DNA from: Nocardioides limicola | Lineage (GTDB): Bacteria > Actinomycetota > Actinomycetes > Propionibacteriales > Nocardioidaceae | Length of the DNA stretch: 64,000 nucleotides | Direction of reading: 5' to 3' | Assembly (NCBI RefSeq): GCF_016827675.1 | Contig: NZ_JAERJA010000009.1 | Location: 98,417 to 162,416 of the forward strand | Part shown: in pieces, positions 27,266 to 35,666 of the stretch | Layout: each line of letters opens with the position of its first letter | Position numbering within the stretch: position 1 is the stretch's first letter | Translations under genes and position numbers: made by a program | The notes under the pieces: generated by a model | The model's input: only the letters and a program-made list of their open reading frames with translations | What the model was told of the DNA's origin: nothing | The model's database searches: none

Positions 27266-27681
27266 GCCGCCGAGCAGTTCGGGCAGGTCCCGAAGATCTC
27301 CAGGGTGTGCGAGATGTCGGTGAACCCGTGCTCGTTCGCGATCGCGCTCGTCCATCGCTCCACGGCCGGTCCCTCCACCTCCACGGTGGCGCCGCAGGTG
27401 CGGCACACGAGGTGATGGTGGTGGGTGGTGGAGCAGCGCCGATAGATCGCTTCACCGTCCTCGGTGCGCAACACGTCCAGCTCGCCGGAATCAGCGAAGG
27501 ACTGCAGCGTCCGATAGACGGTGGCCAGGCCGACGTTCTCGCCCCGCCGGCCCAGCAGTTCGTGGATCTCCTGGGCTGAGCGGAAGTCATCGAAACTCGC
27601 CAGAGCCTCGGCGACGGCCAGCCGCTGCCGGGTCGGCCGGACGTTGCCCAAGGAGGGTGGGGTCCGTTCAGTGCTCGTCAT
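27262..27681 (-). CDS. zur: Fur-family zinc uptake regulator
   Basis: A 139-residue Fur-family repressor: N-terminal winged helix (RPTRQRLAVAEALASF, VGLATVYRTLQSF) and C-terminal metal domain with the HHHHLVC sensing region. Two structural CxxC pairs are seen (CRTC, CPNC). As the last gene of a znuACB operon it is most likely Zur, shutting the operon when zinc is plentiful. ATG 27681 overlaps the znuB end by 14 bases. Confidence 0.88.
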   Translation of the reverse strand: MTSTERTPPSLGNVRPTRQRLAVAEALASFDDFRSAQEIHELLGRRGENVGLATVYRTLQSFADSGELDVLRTEDGEAIYRRCSTTHHHHLVCRTCGATVEVEGPAVERWTSAIANEHGFTDISHTLEIFGTCPNCSAA

Positions 27682-28687
27682 AGTGGCTCCCGTGCGGTGC
27701 GTGCCGATGGCCGTCATGAACATAGTCGACATGGTCGCCGTGTGGGATGGCGGGATGCCCGCAGTCGTCGCTGTGCGTGTGCGGGTGGCCATCTGCCACC
27801 TCGTGGGTAGCGGGTTCGGAGTCGGGGAACGGGGTGAGCAGTCGTCGACGGCGCCGCAGCCAGGCCCCCAGCGGCCAGGTGAGCACGAAGCAGGCCAACG
27901 CCAGCAGCACGATGGTCGGGCCTGGCGAGATGCGGGCGTGGTAGGAGGCCCACGCCGACAGCAGCAGTCCGCCCACGGACGCCCCGGTGCCCAGGGCCAT
28001 CGCCGCTATCAGGGTGGTCCGGAACGAGTTGGTGAGTTGCTGCGCGGTGGCGACCGGCACCACCATCAACGCCGACACGAGCAGCAGTCCCACCGTCCGC
28101 ATGGCCACGGTCACCGTGATCGCGGCGATCACGGCCACCACGATGTTGTACAGCCGCACGTTGAGACCGGCCACCTGGGCGAACTCGCCGTCGTGGGCCA
28201 CGGCGAAGAGTTGGGGGAGCAGGCCGAGCCCGACGAGGAGCACCACGGCGGCGAGCCCCAGAGTGACCGCGACGTCGTGGGTGGACAGCGTCGAGATGGA
28301 GCCGAACAGGTACTCGTGCAGCACCTGGGGGGACTGGCCGGCGATCCCGGTGATCAGCACGCCCCCGGCGATACCGCCGTAGAAGAGCAGGGCCAACGCG
28401 AGGTCGCCGCCGGTGCGCCCCTGAGCCCGGATGAGTTCGATGGTGATGGCGCCCAGACCGGCCACGATCACCGCGGCCCAGATCGGCGAGGTGCCGGTGA
28501 GCAGGCCGAGGGCGACGCCGGTGACCGCGACATGTCCGATGCCGTCACCCATCAGCGCCAGGCGTCGCTGCACGAGGTAGGCGCCGACGACCGGAGCCGC
28601 GACGCCGGTGAACACCGCCGCCAGCAGCGCTCGCTGCATGAACGGGAGCCCGAGCAGGTCGATGAGCAGCGCGTCGACGAGTGGCAT
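27668..28687 (-). CDS. znuB: Zinc ABC transporter permease
   Basis: A 339-residue ABC-3 family permease with about eight to nine membrane helices; RRLALMGDGIGHVAVTGVALG and the DGEFAQVAGLNVR coupling segment are family marks. After the last helix comes a cytoplasmic tail of about 50 residues very rich in His (PHTHSDDCGHP, HDGHRHAPHGSHYDEH), not part of the basic family and probably able to bind zinc. The start overlaps the znuC end by one base. Confidence 0.92.
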   Translation of the reverse strand: MPLVDALLIDLLGLPFMQRALLAAVFTGVAAPVVGAYLVQRRLALMGDGIGHVAVTGVALGLLTGTSPIWAAVIVAGLGAITIELIRAQGRTGGDLALALLFYGGIAGGVLITGIAGQSPQVLHEYLFGSISTLSTHDVAVTLGLAAVVLLVGLGLLPQLFAVAHDGEFAQVAGLNVRLYNIVVAVIAAITVTVAMRTVGLLLVSALMVVPVATAQQLTNSFRTTLIAAMALGTGASVGGLLLSAWASYHARISPGPTIVLLALACFVLTWPLGAWLRRRRRLLTPFPDSEPATHEVADGHPHTHSDDCGHPAIPHGDHVDYVHDGHRHAPHGSHYDEH

Positions 28688-29487
28688 CAGCGGGCTCCGG
28701 GGGAGTCGAGGGGGCCGCTGACCTGCGGCAGGTGGTCAGGGCGCGGGGCGTCGTGGTGGTGGCCGTGGTCGGGGTGGGCGTGGTCGCGGCCGGCGGGCGG
28801 GCCGTCGTAGACGATCCGGCCGTCGCGCATCATCACCACTCGGTCCACGAGCGGCTCCAGCGGCCCGAGTTCGTGGGCGACCAGGATGATCGTGGCTCCC
28901 CGGCGCGACAGCAGGCCGAGCGCGTCAGCGAGCGCCTCCTGGTTGGCTCGGTCCACTCCGGCGGTCGGCTCGTCCAGGAACAGCAACTCCGGCTCCCCGG
29001 CCAGGGCCCGCGCGATCAGCACCCGCTGCTGCTGCCCGCCGGAGAGCGTGGAGACCCCGTCCCGAGCGCGGTCGGCGAGGCCGACCACGTCCAGGGCGTC
29101 CCGGATCGCGGCCCGGTCGTGGCGCAGCAGTGGCCGGAACAGGCGGCGACGGGTCAGTCGTCCCGAGGCGACCACCTCCCACACCGAGGTCGGCACCCCG
29201 GACGCGGCACTGGGGCGCTGCGGCACGAAGCCGACGCGCGGCCAGTCGTGGAACTTCGCCAACGGGGTGCCGAACAGGCTCACCGAGCCCCCGGCGGTCG
29301 GCCGCAGCCCGGTCAGCGCGCGGATCAGGGTGGACTTGCCTGAGCCGTTGGGGCCGAGCAGAGCGACGAACTCGCCCCGGCGTACGTCCAGGTCGATGCC
29401 GCGCAGGATGGGCCGTCCAGCAATGGCGACGGCGCCGTCGCGGACCGCGACGACGCCATCACCTTGAGTGTGGCGGTGGGTCAACAC
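28687..29487 (-). CDS. znuC: Zinc ABC transporter ATP-binding protein
   Basis: A 266-residue ABC ATPase with Walker A GPNGSGKST, signature LSGGQQQR and Walker B LLFLDEPTAG, powering ZnuB. Like its partners it carries a His-rich C-terminal tail (DHAHPDHGHHHD). GTG 29487 overlaps the znuA stop by seven bases. Confidence 0.93.
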   Translation of the reverse strand: MLTHRHTQGDGVVAVRDGAVAIAGRPILRGIDLDVRRGEFVALLGPNGSGKSTLIRALTGLRPTAGGSVSLFGTPLAKFHDWPRVGFVPQRPSAASGVPTSVWEVVASGRLTRRRLFRPLLRHDRAAIRDALDVVGLADRARDGVSTLSGGQQQRVLIARALAGEPELLFLDEPTAGVDRANQEALADALGLLSRRGATIILVAHELGPLEPLVDRVVMMRDGRIVYDGPPAGRDHAHPDHGHHHDAPRPDHLPQVSGPLDSPGAR

Positions 29488-30599
29488 CCTCCTGCCTCGG
29501 TGAGGGCCGCAAGGTTGGTGCGCATGAGAGAAAGGTAGTCCTCTTCGCTGCTTTCGTCAGTCAGGCCCTCGATCGGGTCAAGAACTCCCGTCTCGATCCC
29601 CATGTCGTTGGCCAGGCTCTCGGCGATCCTCGGGTTGATCAGCGTCTCGGCGAAGACCGTGGTGACGCCTTCGTCCCGGATCACTTGCTGGAGCCGCTGC
29701 AGGTCGGCCGGGGTCGGCTCGGCACCCGGCGACAGGCCGGCGATCGGCTCGAAGTGCAGGCCGTACTTGGTCAGGTAGCCGAAGGCGTTGTGGCTCACCA
29801 CGACGGTGTCGATCGCGCAGTTGGCGAGGCCCGTGGTGTAGGCGGCGTCGATCTCCTCGAGGTCGGAGCGCAGCTCCGCGGCCCGGGTGGCGAAGTCGTC
29901 CGCGTGCTCGGGGGAGGCCTCGGCGAACGCGCCGGCGACCGCGTCACCGAGGTCGGCCAACCGGAGCGGGTCCAGCCAGAAGTGCGGGTCCTCGTCGCCG
30001 TGGTCGTGACCGTGGTCGTCGTCCTCGTCGTGGCCGTGCTCGTCCTCGTCGTGGCCGTCTTCGTCCTCGTCGTGCCCGTGCTCGTCTTCGTCGTGGCCGT
30101 CTTCGTCCTCGTCGTGCCCGTGCTCGTCTTCGTCGTGGCCGTCTTCGTCCTCGTGCCCGTGTTCGTCTTCGTCGTGGCCGTGCTCGTCTTCGTCCTCGTG
30201 GCCGTGGTCGTCGTCCTCGTCGACCTCGCGCAGGTCGACCACGTCGGCAGCATCGATGACGACAGCACCGTCGACGACGTTGGCGATCCCGGTGTCAACG
30301 GCGGGCTGGAAGCCTGAGAGGTGCACCACCACTGCGGCGTCGGCCAAGGTCGCCGTGTCCCGGATGCTCAGCTCCAGGTCGTGCGCCTCGTAGCCCGGGG
30401 CGGTCAGGTTGACGACGTCGAACTCGGGGCCGGCGATCCGGTCGGTGACGTAGTAGAGCGGGTAGAAGGCAGCCACCGCCACGGGGGTCTCGTCGTCGAC
30501 CAGGGCGTCGCTGCCCGGAGAGCCGTCGACGGTGGCGCACGAGGCGGCGATCAACGGCAGGGCGGCCAGGGCGGAAAGTCGGAACGGCAGTCGCTTCAT
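29481..30599 (-). CDS. znuA: Zinc-binding lipoprotein of the ABC importer
   Basis: A 372-residue cluster A-I metal-binding protein. The signal ends in a lipobox (LIAASC). The mature domain has VAAFYPLYYVTDRIAG, a His in TAPGYEAHDLELS, the post-loop DPHFWLDPLRL His and VVSHNAFGYL, the usual metal ligands. The His-rich loop is extremely long: about 75 residues of Asp, Glu, His and Gly (about residues 122-200). ATG 30599 is preferred; ATG 30608 is possible. It is first in znuA-znuC-znuB-zur. Confidence 0.92.
   Translation of the reverse strand: MKRLPFRLSALAALPLIAASCATVDGSPGSDALVDDETPVAVAAFYPLYYVTDRIAGPEFDVVNLTAPGYEAHDLELSIRDTATLADAAVVVHLSGFQPAVDTGIANVVDGAVVIDAADVVDLREVDEDDDHGHEDEDEHGHDEDEHGHEDEDGHDEDEHGHDEDEDGHDEDEHGHDEDEDGHDEDEHGHDEDDDHGHDHGDEDPHFWLDPLRLADLGDAVAGAFAEASPEHADDFATRAAELRSDLEEIDAAYTTGLANCAIDTVVVSHNAFGYLTKYGLHFEPIAGLSPGAEPTPADLQRLQQVIRDEGVTTVFAETLINPRIAESLANDMGIETGVLDPIEGLTDESSEEDYLSLMRTNLAALTEAGGC
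29994..30228. repeat. Low-complexity repeat DNA coding the ZnuA His-rich loop
   Basis: Irregular repeats of a roughly 24-42-base unit (GTCGTGGCCGTCTTCGTCCT and variants on the plus strand) encode DEDEHGHDED-type peptides. The opposite strand reads as a spurious Val/Leu-rich frame. Confidence 0.8.
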
Positions 30600-30620
30600 G
30601 AGAACCATTCCAGACGATGG

Positions 30621-30636
30621 TGAGAATCAAAGTCAA
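30621..30636. promoter_or_regulatory. Candidate Zur box over the znuA -35
   Basis: TGAGAATCAAAGTCA (30621-30635) matches ten of fifteen positions of the actinobacterial Zur palindrome TGAAAATGATTTTCA. It overlaps TTGACT (minus strand, 30631-30636), a good -35 for znuA with TGGAAT downstream. Confidence 0.45.
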
Positions 30637-30687
30637 ATCAGCGGACGTCGCCACTGCCTTCCACGCAGCGCCGGACGACGTCTCAAC

Positions 30688-30693
30688 TAGGGT
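30688..30693 (+). promoter_or_regulatory. -10 box of the ABM gene
   Basis: TAGGGT seven bases before GTG 30701; it supports this start over the upstream in-frame ATG 30617. Confidence 0.5.
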
Positions 30694-30700
30694 CGGGTCC

Positions 30701-31039
30701 GTGCTGGTCGTCAACCGATTCCGGGTGCCCGGGGATGAAGCGGCAGGTTTCCGAACCGCTGCCGAGGAGTTCCGTGCGCTGATGTTGGGCTGTCCCGGCT
30801 CACTGGACGCGACACTGGGTCGCAACGTCGACGACCCGGAGTTGTGGGTCCTGGCGACCAGTTGGGAGAACGTCGGCTCCTACCGGCGCGCGCTCTCGGC
30901 GCATCGCGGCGCCGCGATGGCGTTGATGAGGTGGGCCATCGACGAGCCCGGCGGGTTCGAGCGGGTCGAGCCCGGCGCAGTGCTCAACGATCCCTCGGCC
31001 CGAGGCGAGTGTGCGGAGCCGCCGACAACTGGTCACTGA
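30701..31039 (+). CDS. Antibiotic biosynthesis monooxygenase (ABM)-domain protein
   Basis: A 112-residue ferredoxin-like alpha+beta protein: VVNRFRVPGDEAAGFRTAAE at the start, WVLATSWENVGSYRRAL and the AHRGAAMALMRWA helix fit the ABM dimeric barrel. Members act as heme-degrading or quinone monooxygenases, or have no known activity. Position beside the zinc operon gives no clue. Its last codons lie inside a 48-bp palindromic repeat. Confidence 0.7.
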   Translation: MLVVNRFRVPGDEAAGFRTAAEEFRALMLGCPGSLDATLGRNVDDPELWVLATSWENVGSYRRALSAHRGAAMALMRWAIDEPGGFERVEPGAVLNDPSARGECAEPPTTGH

Positions 31040-31078
31040 GTCACCGATTCAGCCCCGAAATCTGAGGCTGAGTGACCA
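31031..31078. repeat. 48-bp palindromic repeat, left copy
   Basis: The ends GGTCACT and AGTGACC are inverted copies. The stop codons of the ABM gene and of the convergent endonuclease gene both fall inside. It is 81% identical (nine mismatches, no gaps) and in the same direction as the copy at 32004-32051. Confidence 0.85.
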
Positions 31079-31920
31079 CTTCCGGGTTCGATACGAAGAC
31101 GCCTGCTCAGCCGCACCCGCCCTGGTGGGGTGAAACAGGATTCCCTCAGCAGGGCATGCCAGCGCCGGATCCTCGATGGATCGTGCTCTCGTCCGACCGA
31201 CAGGTCGGCATCCCGCAGGATTGCCACGCCCTGGTGGAGGACATCGTCGGCGGTGTATCCGCGACGCAGCCAGTCCGCATGTCCGATCCGACGGTCTCGC
31301 TTGAGGTCCTTGCGTTGTTGGGCCTGCCGCCGGTGCTCGCCTCCGTCGTACTCGTGGAAGACCCGAGTCCCTGGCAGCCACAGATCACCACGGGCAACGA
31401 AGGCGCCACGCTCATCGAACAGTTCGTGCTGCGGCTCGACTTCGACGCCGCTGCAGACGTGCAGGATCCGCAACAGCGACTCCCAAGGAGACTCGGCGCG
31501 GCCATCGGCCAGCGCAAGGGCAGCGCGCATCCTCGGCGCGCCACGCCGACGTCGCTGAGCGATCGCGTCCAGTTCGTCGCGGGTGGCATGGCCTAGGTGT
31601 AGAGCGGAGTCCATCAACACCACTACGTCGAGAAGGCCCAGGTCCCGGGCACAGGCCATCACGGTCTCCCCGGCGGTGGCGCATCGAACGCCCTGGATGT
31701 GCTCCCAGGCGATCGACGCCGGATGTCGTGTCACGGACAACCCCTGGCGCCTGATTCGAGCATCCTCCACGCCGATTGCTACGAACTCGGGGAGACGGCT
31801 CGGGAGCGGCGGTAGCCACCAGCCACGCATCCGGGCGCTTGACAGGTGGGTGACGCAGGCCGCTTCGGGGAGTACGTCTTGCCACGCCAGCAATCGCTGG
31901 CCAACCGAGTGATGGGACAT
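31033..31920 (-). CDS. DUF559/Vsr-like endonuclease-domain protein
   Basis: A 295-residue protein common in actinobacteria. The N-terminal 150 residues resemble AbiEi-type wing-helix proteins (VTHLSSARMRGWWLPPL). The C-terminal part is a DUF559 domain with ESPWESLLRI, ARGDLWLP and HEYDGGEHR supplying the acidic residues of a PD-(D/E)xK-like nuclease fold, then DWLRRGYTADDVL. ATG 31920 fits homologues. The gene lies almost exactly between two 48-bp palindromic repeats. Nuclease activity is inferred; none has been shown to my knowledge for this arrangement. Confidence 0.75.
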   Translation of the reverse strand: MSHHSVGQRLLAWQDVLPEAACVTHLSSARMRGWWLPPLPSRLPEFVAIGVEDARIRRQGLSVTRHPASIAWEHIQGVRCATAGETVMACARDLGLLDVVVLMDSALHLGHATRDELDAIAQRRRRGAPRMRAALALADGRAESPWESLLRILHVCSGVEVEPQHELFDERGAFVARGDLWLPGTRVFHEYDGGEHRRQAQQRKDLKRDRRIGHADWLRRGYTADDVLHQGVAILRDADLSVGREHDPSRIRRWHALLRESCFTPPGRVRLSRRLRIEPGSGHSASDFGAESVTQ

Positions 31921-32003
31921 GCGTTCACCCTGTCCCGTCGGGGCGACCGACACGGCGGCGGTTGTGGACAAGGCAGGCGAGCGGGATGGTGTGCGTGACA
32001 AGT

Positions 32004-32051
32004 GGTCACTGAGTCACGGAACCGGTCCCGGAATCTGGGGTTGGGTGACCA
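32004..32051. repeat. 48-bp palindromic repeat, right copy
   Basis: Starts GGTCACTGAGTCAC, as in the left copy, and ends GGTGACC. It lies 84 bases upstream of the endonuclease start codon, on the glyS side. Confidence 0.85.
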
Positions 32052-32089
32052 GTTGCCTCCCGGCCCGGCGATCCAGGGGTGGCGGTCGA

Positions 32090-32095
32090 TAGGCT
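32090..32095 (+). promoter_or_regulatory. -10 box of glyS
   Basis: TAGGCT followed by a leader of about 50 bases with AAGGAG before GTG 32151; one of the leadered promoters here. Confidence 0.45.
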
Positions 32096-32150
32096 GAGCC
32101 CTTGCACATCACCGGCAGCCAGCCGGTGGGGAGATCAAGGAGTTCGCACC

Positions 32151-33548
32151 GTGGCCAAGGCGCCCGCCAGCACCGTCGACAACGTCGTCTCCCTCGCCAA
32201 GCGGCGAGGCTTCGTCTACCCGTGTGGGGAGATCTACGGCGGCACACGCTCGGCCTGGGACTACGGCCCGCTCGGAGTGGAGTTGAAGGAGAACATCAAG
32301 CGCCAGTGGTGGAAGGCGATGGTGCAGACCCGCGAGGACGTGGTGGGCCTCGACTCCTCGGTGATCCTGCCCCGTCAGACCTGGGAGGCGTCCGGTCACG
32401 TCGCCACCTTCACCGACCCGCTCACCGAGTGCCAGTCCTGCCACAAGCGGTACCGCGCCGACCATCTGCAGGAGGCGTACGCCGAGAAGAAGGGCATCGA
32501 CAACCCTGACGACGTGTCGCTGGCCGACGTCGCCTGCAGCAACTGCGGCACCCGCGGCGCGTGGACCGAGCCTCGCCAGTTCTCCGGCCTGCTGAAGACC
32601 TACCTCGGTGTCATCGAGGACGAGTCCGGACTGCACTACCTGCGCCCGGAGACCGCCCAGGGCATCTTCCTCAACTTCGCCAACGTGGTCACCTCCAGCC
32701 GCAAGAAGCCGCCGTTCGGCATCGCCCAGATCGGCAAGAGCTTCCGCAACGAGATCACCCCCGGCAACTTCATCTTCCGCACCCGCGAGTTCGAGCAGAT
32801 GGAGATGGAGTTCTTCGTCAAGCCGGGCGAGGACGAGGAGTGGCACCAGTACTGGATCGACGAGCGCACCCGCTGGTACACCGGCCTGGGTATCAACCCC
32901 GACAACCTGCGCCACTACGAGCACGCCAAGGAGAAGCTGTCCCACTACTCCAAGCGGACCGTGGACATCGAGTACCGGTTCAACTTCGCCGGCTCCGAAT
33001 GGGGTGAGCTCGAGGGGATCGCCAACCGGACCGACTTCGACCTCACCACCCACGCCGAGCACTCCGGCACGGACCTGTCCTACTTCGACCAGGCCAACAA
33101 CGAGCGCTACACGCCGTACGTGATCGAGCCCGCGGCCGGCCTCTCCCGCAGTCTGATGACCTTCCTGGTCGACGCCTATACCGAGGACGAGGCCCCCAAC
33201 ACCAAGGGGGGCGTGGACAAGCGCACCGTGCTCCGCCTCGACCCGCGACTGGCGCCGGTCAAGGTCGCGGTGCTGCCGCTGAGCCGCAACGCCGACCTCT
33301 CACCGAAGGCCAAGGCACTGGCCGCCGAGCTGCGCGGCCTGTGGAACGTCGACTTCGATGACTCCGGAGCCATCGGCCGCCGCTACCGCCGCCAGGACGA
33401 GATCGGTACGCCGTACTGCGTCACCGTCGACTTCGACACCCTCGAGGACAACGCGGTCACCGTCCGCGAGCGGGACTCGATGAGCCAGGAGCGGATCGGG
33501 CTGGACCAGGTGGTCAACTGGTTCGCCACGCGGCTTGTCGGGTGCTGA
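32151..33548 (+). CDS. glyS: Glycyl-tRNA synthetase (single-chain, class II)
   Basis: A 465-residue alpha2-type glycyl-tRNA synthetase. Class II motif 2 lies in [20 protein letters not shown] and motif 3 in the [15 protein letters not shown] region. [12 protein letters not shown] and ACSNCGTRG form a zinc insertion. The C-terminal anticodon-binding domain starts near residue 360 ([11 protein letters not shown]). GTG 32151 with AAGGAG upstream gives the [13 protein letters not shown] start. Confidence 0.95.
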   Translation: MAKAPASTVDNVVSLAKRRGFVYPCGEIYGGTRSAWDYGPLGVELKENIKRQWWKAMVQTREDVVGLDSSVILPRQTWEASGHVATFTDPLTECQSCHKRYRADHLQEAYAEKKGIDNPDDVSLADVACSNCGTRGAWTEPRQFSGLLKTYLGVIEDESGLHYLRPETAQGIFLNFANVVTSSRKKPPFGIAQIGKSFRNEITPGNFIFRTREFEQMEMEFFVKPGEDEEWHQYWIDERTRWYTGLGINPDNLRHYEHAKEKLSHYSKRTVDIEYRFNFAGSEWGELEGIANRTDFDLTTHAEHSGTDLSYFDQANNERYTPYVIEPAAGLSRSLMTFLVDAYTEDEAPNTKGGVDKRTVLRLDPRLAPVKVAVLPLSRNADLSPKAKALAAELRGLWNVDFDDSGAIGRRYRRQDEIGTPYCVTVDFDTLEDNAVTVRERDSMSQERIGLDQVVNWFATRLVGC

Positions 33549-33577
33549 GGTTGGGTGCCATGTATCACAATGGCCGC

Positions 33578-34333
33578 GTGAGCACCTCCGTGAAGCGCCC
33601 CGCCCCGTTCGCCGCCGCTGCCGTGGCCTTGGCTCTGTTGCTGACCGGTTGCGCCGGCGGGGCGACCGATGAGCCGAGTGACCCCGAGACCACCGAGGTC
33701 AACGAGCCGGAGGAGGCCGGTGACGACACCGTCAACGGCCACACGCTGACCGCGCCGGGCACGGCCCTGGAGGTGGGCGAGTCGGCGTACGTCGCGTGGG
33801 AGCCGCAGGCCGGCGCCCGAGGCGCGCTGCAGATCACCGTCGACGTGATCGCCCAGGCGCGCACCCGCGACTTCGCCGGGTGGCAGCTCGACGAGGCGAC
33901 CCAGCGGGCCACCCCGTACTTCGTCATCTCGACCGTCACCAACATCGGCGACCTGGACCTGGGCGGCATCTCGGTGCCGCTCTACCTGGAGAACACCGAC
34001 GGCATCCTGATCCAGCAGTCGGAGTTCCGCGAGCAGCGCTTCGAGGCCTGCCCGAGCGAGACGCTGCCCGAGGAGTTCCTCACCGGTGCCGAGCTCACCG
34101 TCTGCCAGGTGTACCTGGTCCCCGACGGCGGGGAGGCTGCGACGATGACCTTCCGACCCACCCAGGACTTCGAGGCGATCACGTGGGCCGGCCAGATCCG
34201 GCCCTGGGACAAGGTCGGCAAGAAGGCCCGCAACCGGATCCTGGCCCAGCTCACCGCGGACGAGGAGTCCGAGGGCGACGCCGACGACACTGAGAGCGAC
34301 AGCGACACCGGGGCGGATGACGACGAGGAGTGA
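33578..34333 (+). CDS. Lipoprotein of unknown function
   Basis: About 251 residues. A signal sequence ends in lipobox LLTGCAG; then a Glu/Thr/Pro linker and a beta-rich domain (about 50-220; LEVGESAYVAWEP, PYFVISTVTNIGDLDLGG) of the DUF4352/Ig-like style used by surface sensors and antigens. The tail is strongly acidic (EGDADDTESDSDTGADDDEE). Two Cys (FEACPS, LTVCQV) could pair. It overlaps dusB by 17 bases. No function is assigned. Confidence 0.7.
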   Translation: MSTSVKRPAPFAAAAVALALLLTGCAGGATDEPSDPETTEVNEPEEAGDDTVNGHTLTAPGTALEVGESAYVAWEPQAGARGALQITVDVIAQARTRDFAGWQLDEATQRATPYFVISTVTNIGDLDLGGISVPLYLENTDGILIQQSEFREQRFEACPSETLPEEFLTGAELTVCQVYLVPDGGEAATMTFRPTQDFEAITWAGQIRPWDKVGKKARNRILAQLTADEESEGDADDTESDSDTGADDDEE

Positions 34334-35474
34334 GGCGCTGCCCGGTCCGTTGCGACTGGGCTCGCTCGAGGTGCCCGTGCCGGTGGTGCTGGCGCCGATG
34401 GCCGGGGTCACCAATGCGGCCTTCCGACGTCTGTGCGCCGAGCAGGGTGCGGGGCTCTACGTCTGCGAGATGATCACCTCACGCGGGCTGGTCGAGCGGG
34501 ACCCGATGACCCGGTCGATGCTGGTCTTCGACGAGCTCGAGACCATCCGGTCCGTCCAGCTCTACGGCACCGACCCCACCCATGTCGGTGAAGCGGTCGA
34601 GATCCTGTGTGCCGAGTACGGCGTGGCCCACGTCGACCTGAACTTCGGCTGCCCGGTGCCCAAGGTGACCCGCAAGGGCGGCGGAGGGGCGCTCCCGTGG
34701 AAGCGGAACCTGCTCGCCGACATCCTCGATCACGCGGTCCGCGCCGCGACTCCGTACGGCGTGCCGGTCACCGCGAAGACCCGGATGGGCATCGACGCGG
34801 ACCATCTCACCTACCTCGACGCCGGCCGGATCGCCGAGGAGGCCGGGTGCGCTGCGATCGCGTTGCACGGCCGCACGGTCGCACAGGCCTACTCGGGCGC
34901 CGCGGACTGGGAGGTGATCGGTGAACTGGTGCGGCACGTGAGCATCCCGGTGCTCGGCAACGGCGACATCTGGGAGGCCGACGATGCACTGCGGATGGTC
35001 GCTGAGACGGGTGCTGCCGGGGTGGTGGTCGGGCGCGGCTGCCTGGGACGGCCATGGCTGTTCCGGGATCTCGCTGCGGCGTTCACTGCCGGCTCCGGTG
35101 CGCCCCCGGCGTTGCCGAACCTCGGCGAGGTGGCCCGGATCATGCGGCGTCACGGCGAACTGCTCTGCCAGCACATGGGCGAGGAGCGGGGCTGCAAGGA
35201 GTTCCGCAAGCACGTCTCGTGGTACCTCAAGGGCTTCCGGGCCGGCGGCGAACTGCGGCGATCGCTCGCGTTGGTGGAGACGCTGGCACAACTCGACACC
35301 CTGCTCGCCGAGCTCGATCCCACCGAGGTGTTCCCCACCTCCGAACTGGGCCGTCCACGCGGTCGGCAGGGCTCCCCACGGAGTCGGGTGGTGCTCCCTG
35401 AGGGGTGGCTCGACGACACCGACGGGCGGGGCTGCGAGATCGATGAGGAGACCCTCGCGACCTCCGGTGGCTGA
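34317..35474 (+). CDS. dusB: tRNA-dihydrouridine synthase
   Basis: A 385-residue FMN-dependent enzyme reducing uridines in the tRNA D-loop. LAPMAGVTNAAFRRL binds FMN, NFGCPVPKVTRKGGG holds the catalytic Cys, and ALHGRTVAQAYSG and LGNGDI are further Dus blocks; the C-terminal helical tRNA-binding domain follows. The ATG lies within the lipoprotein end, suggesting coupling. In related genomes dgt and dnaG follow closely; here about 7 kb of other DNA intervenes. Confidence 0.93.
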   Translation: MTTRSEALPGPLRLGSLEVPVPVVLAPMAGVTNAAFRRLCAEQGAGLYVCEMITSRGLVERDPMTRSMLVFDELETIRSVQLYGTDPTHVGEAVEILCAEYGVAHVDLNFGCPVPKVTRKGGGGALPWKRNLLADILDHAVRAATPYGVPVTAKTRMGIDADHLTYLDAGRIAEEAGCAAIALHGRTVAQAYSGAADWEVIGELVRHVSIPVLGNGDIWEADDALRMVAETGAAGVVVGRGCLGRPWLFRDLAAAFTAGSGAPPALPNLGEVARIMRRHGELLCQHMGEERGCKEFRKHVSWYLKGFRAGGELRRSLALVETLAQLDTLLAELDPTEVFPTSELGRPRGRQGSPRSRVVLPEGWLDDTDGRGCEIDEETLATSGG

Positions 35475-35666
35475 CCCCGAAGGGTCGGCAGAAGCCCGCC
35501 TGGCGCACGCTGAAGGTGAGTCAGGTCACGTGTGACGGGCGTCGCCCATTTGTCACATTCGTGGGTTCGTGTGCTCTACTCGGTGACTGTGCCTGGCTGC
35601 CACGAGTACGCCGGCACCACAGTCAGCACCCGAGACAGCATCCGCGACAGCAAAGGAATCAGCGCA

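Noticed and set aside
27521..28810. 429-codon plus-strand frame over zur, znuB and znuC
   Set aside because: Antisense of three well-supported genes; composition lacks any domain pattern.
29130..30317. Long plus-strand frame rich in Val and Leu opposite znuA
   Set aside because: It is the antisense reading of the Asp/Glu/His repeat region; it has no ribosome-binding site, and znuA with lipobox and metal ligands is clearly the real gene.
32096..32150. T-box leader for glyS
   Set aside because: The leader is only about 50 bases, too short for a T-box, and no tRNA-binding motif is visible.
35475..35666. c-di-AMP (ydaO-type) riboswitch before the secreted peptidase
   Set aside because: Such riboswitches precede many actinobacterial wall hydrolases, but I could not match the conserved core elements here.
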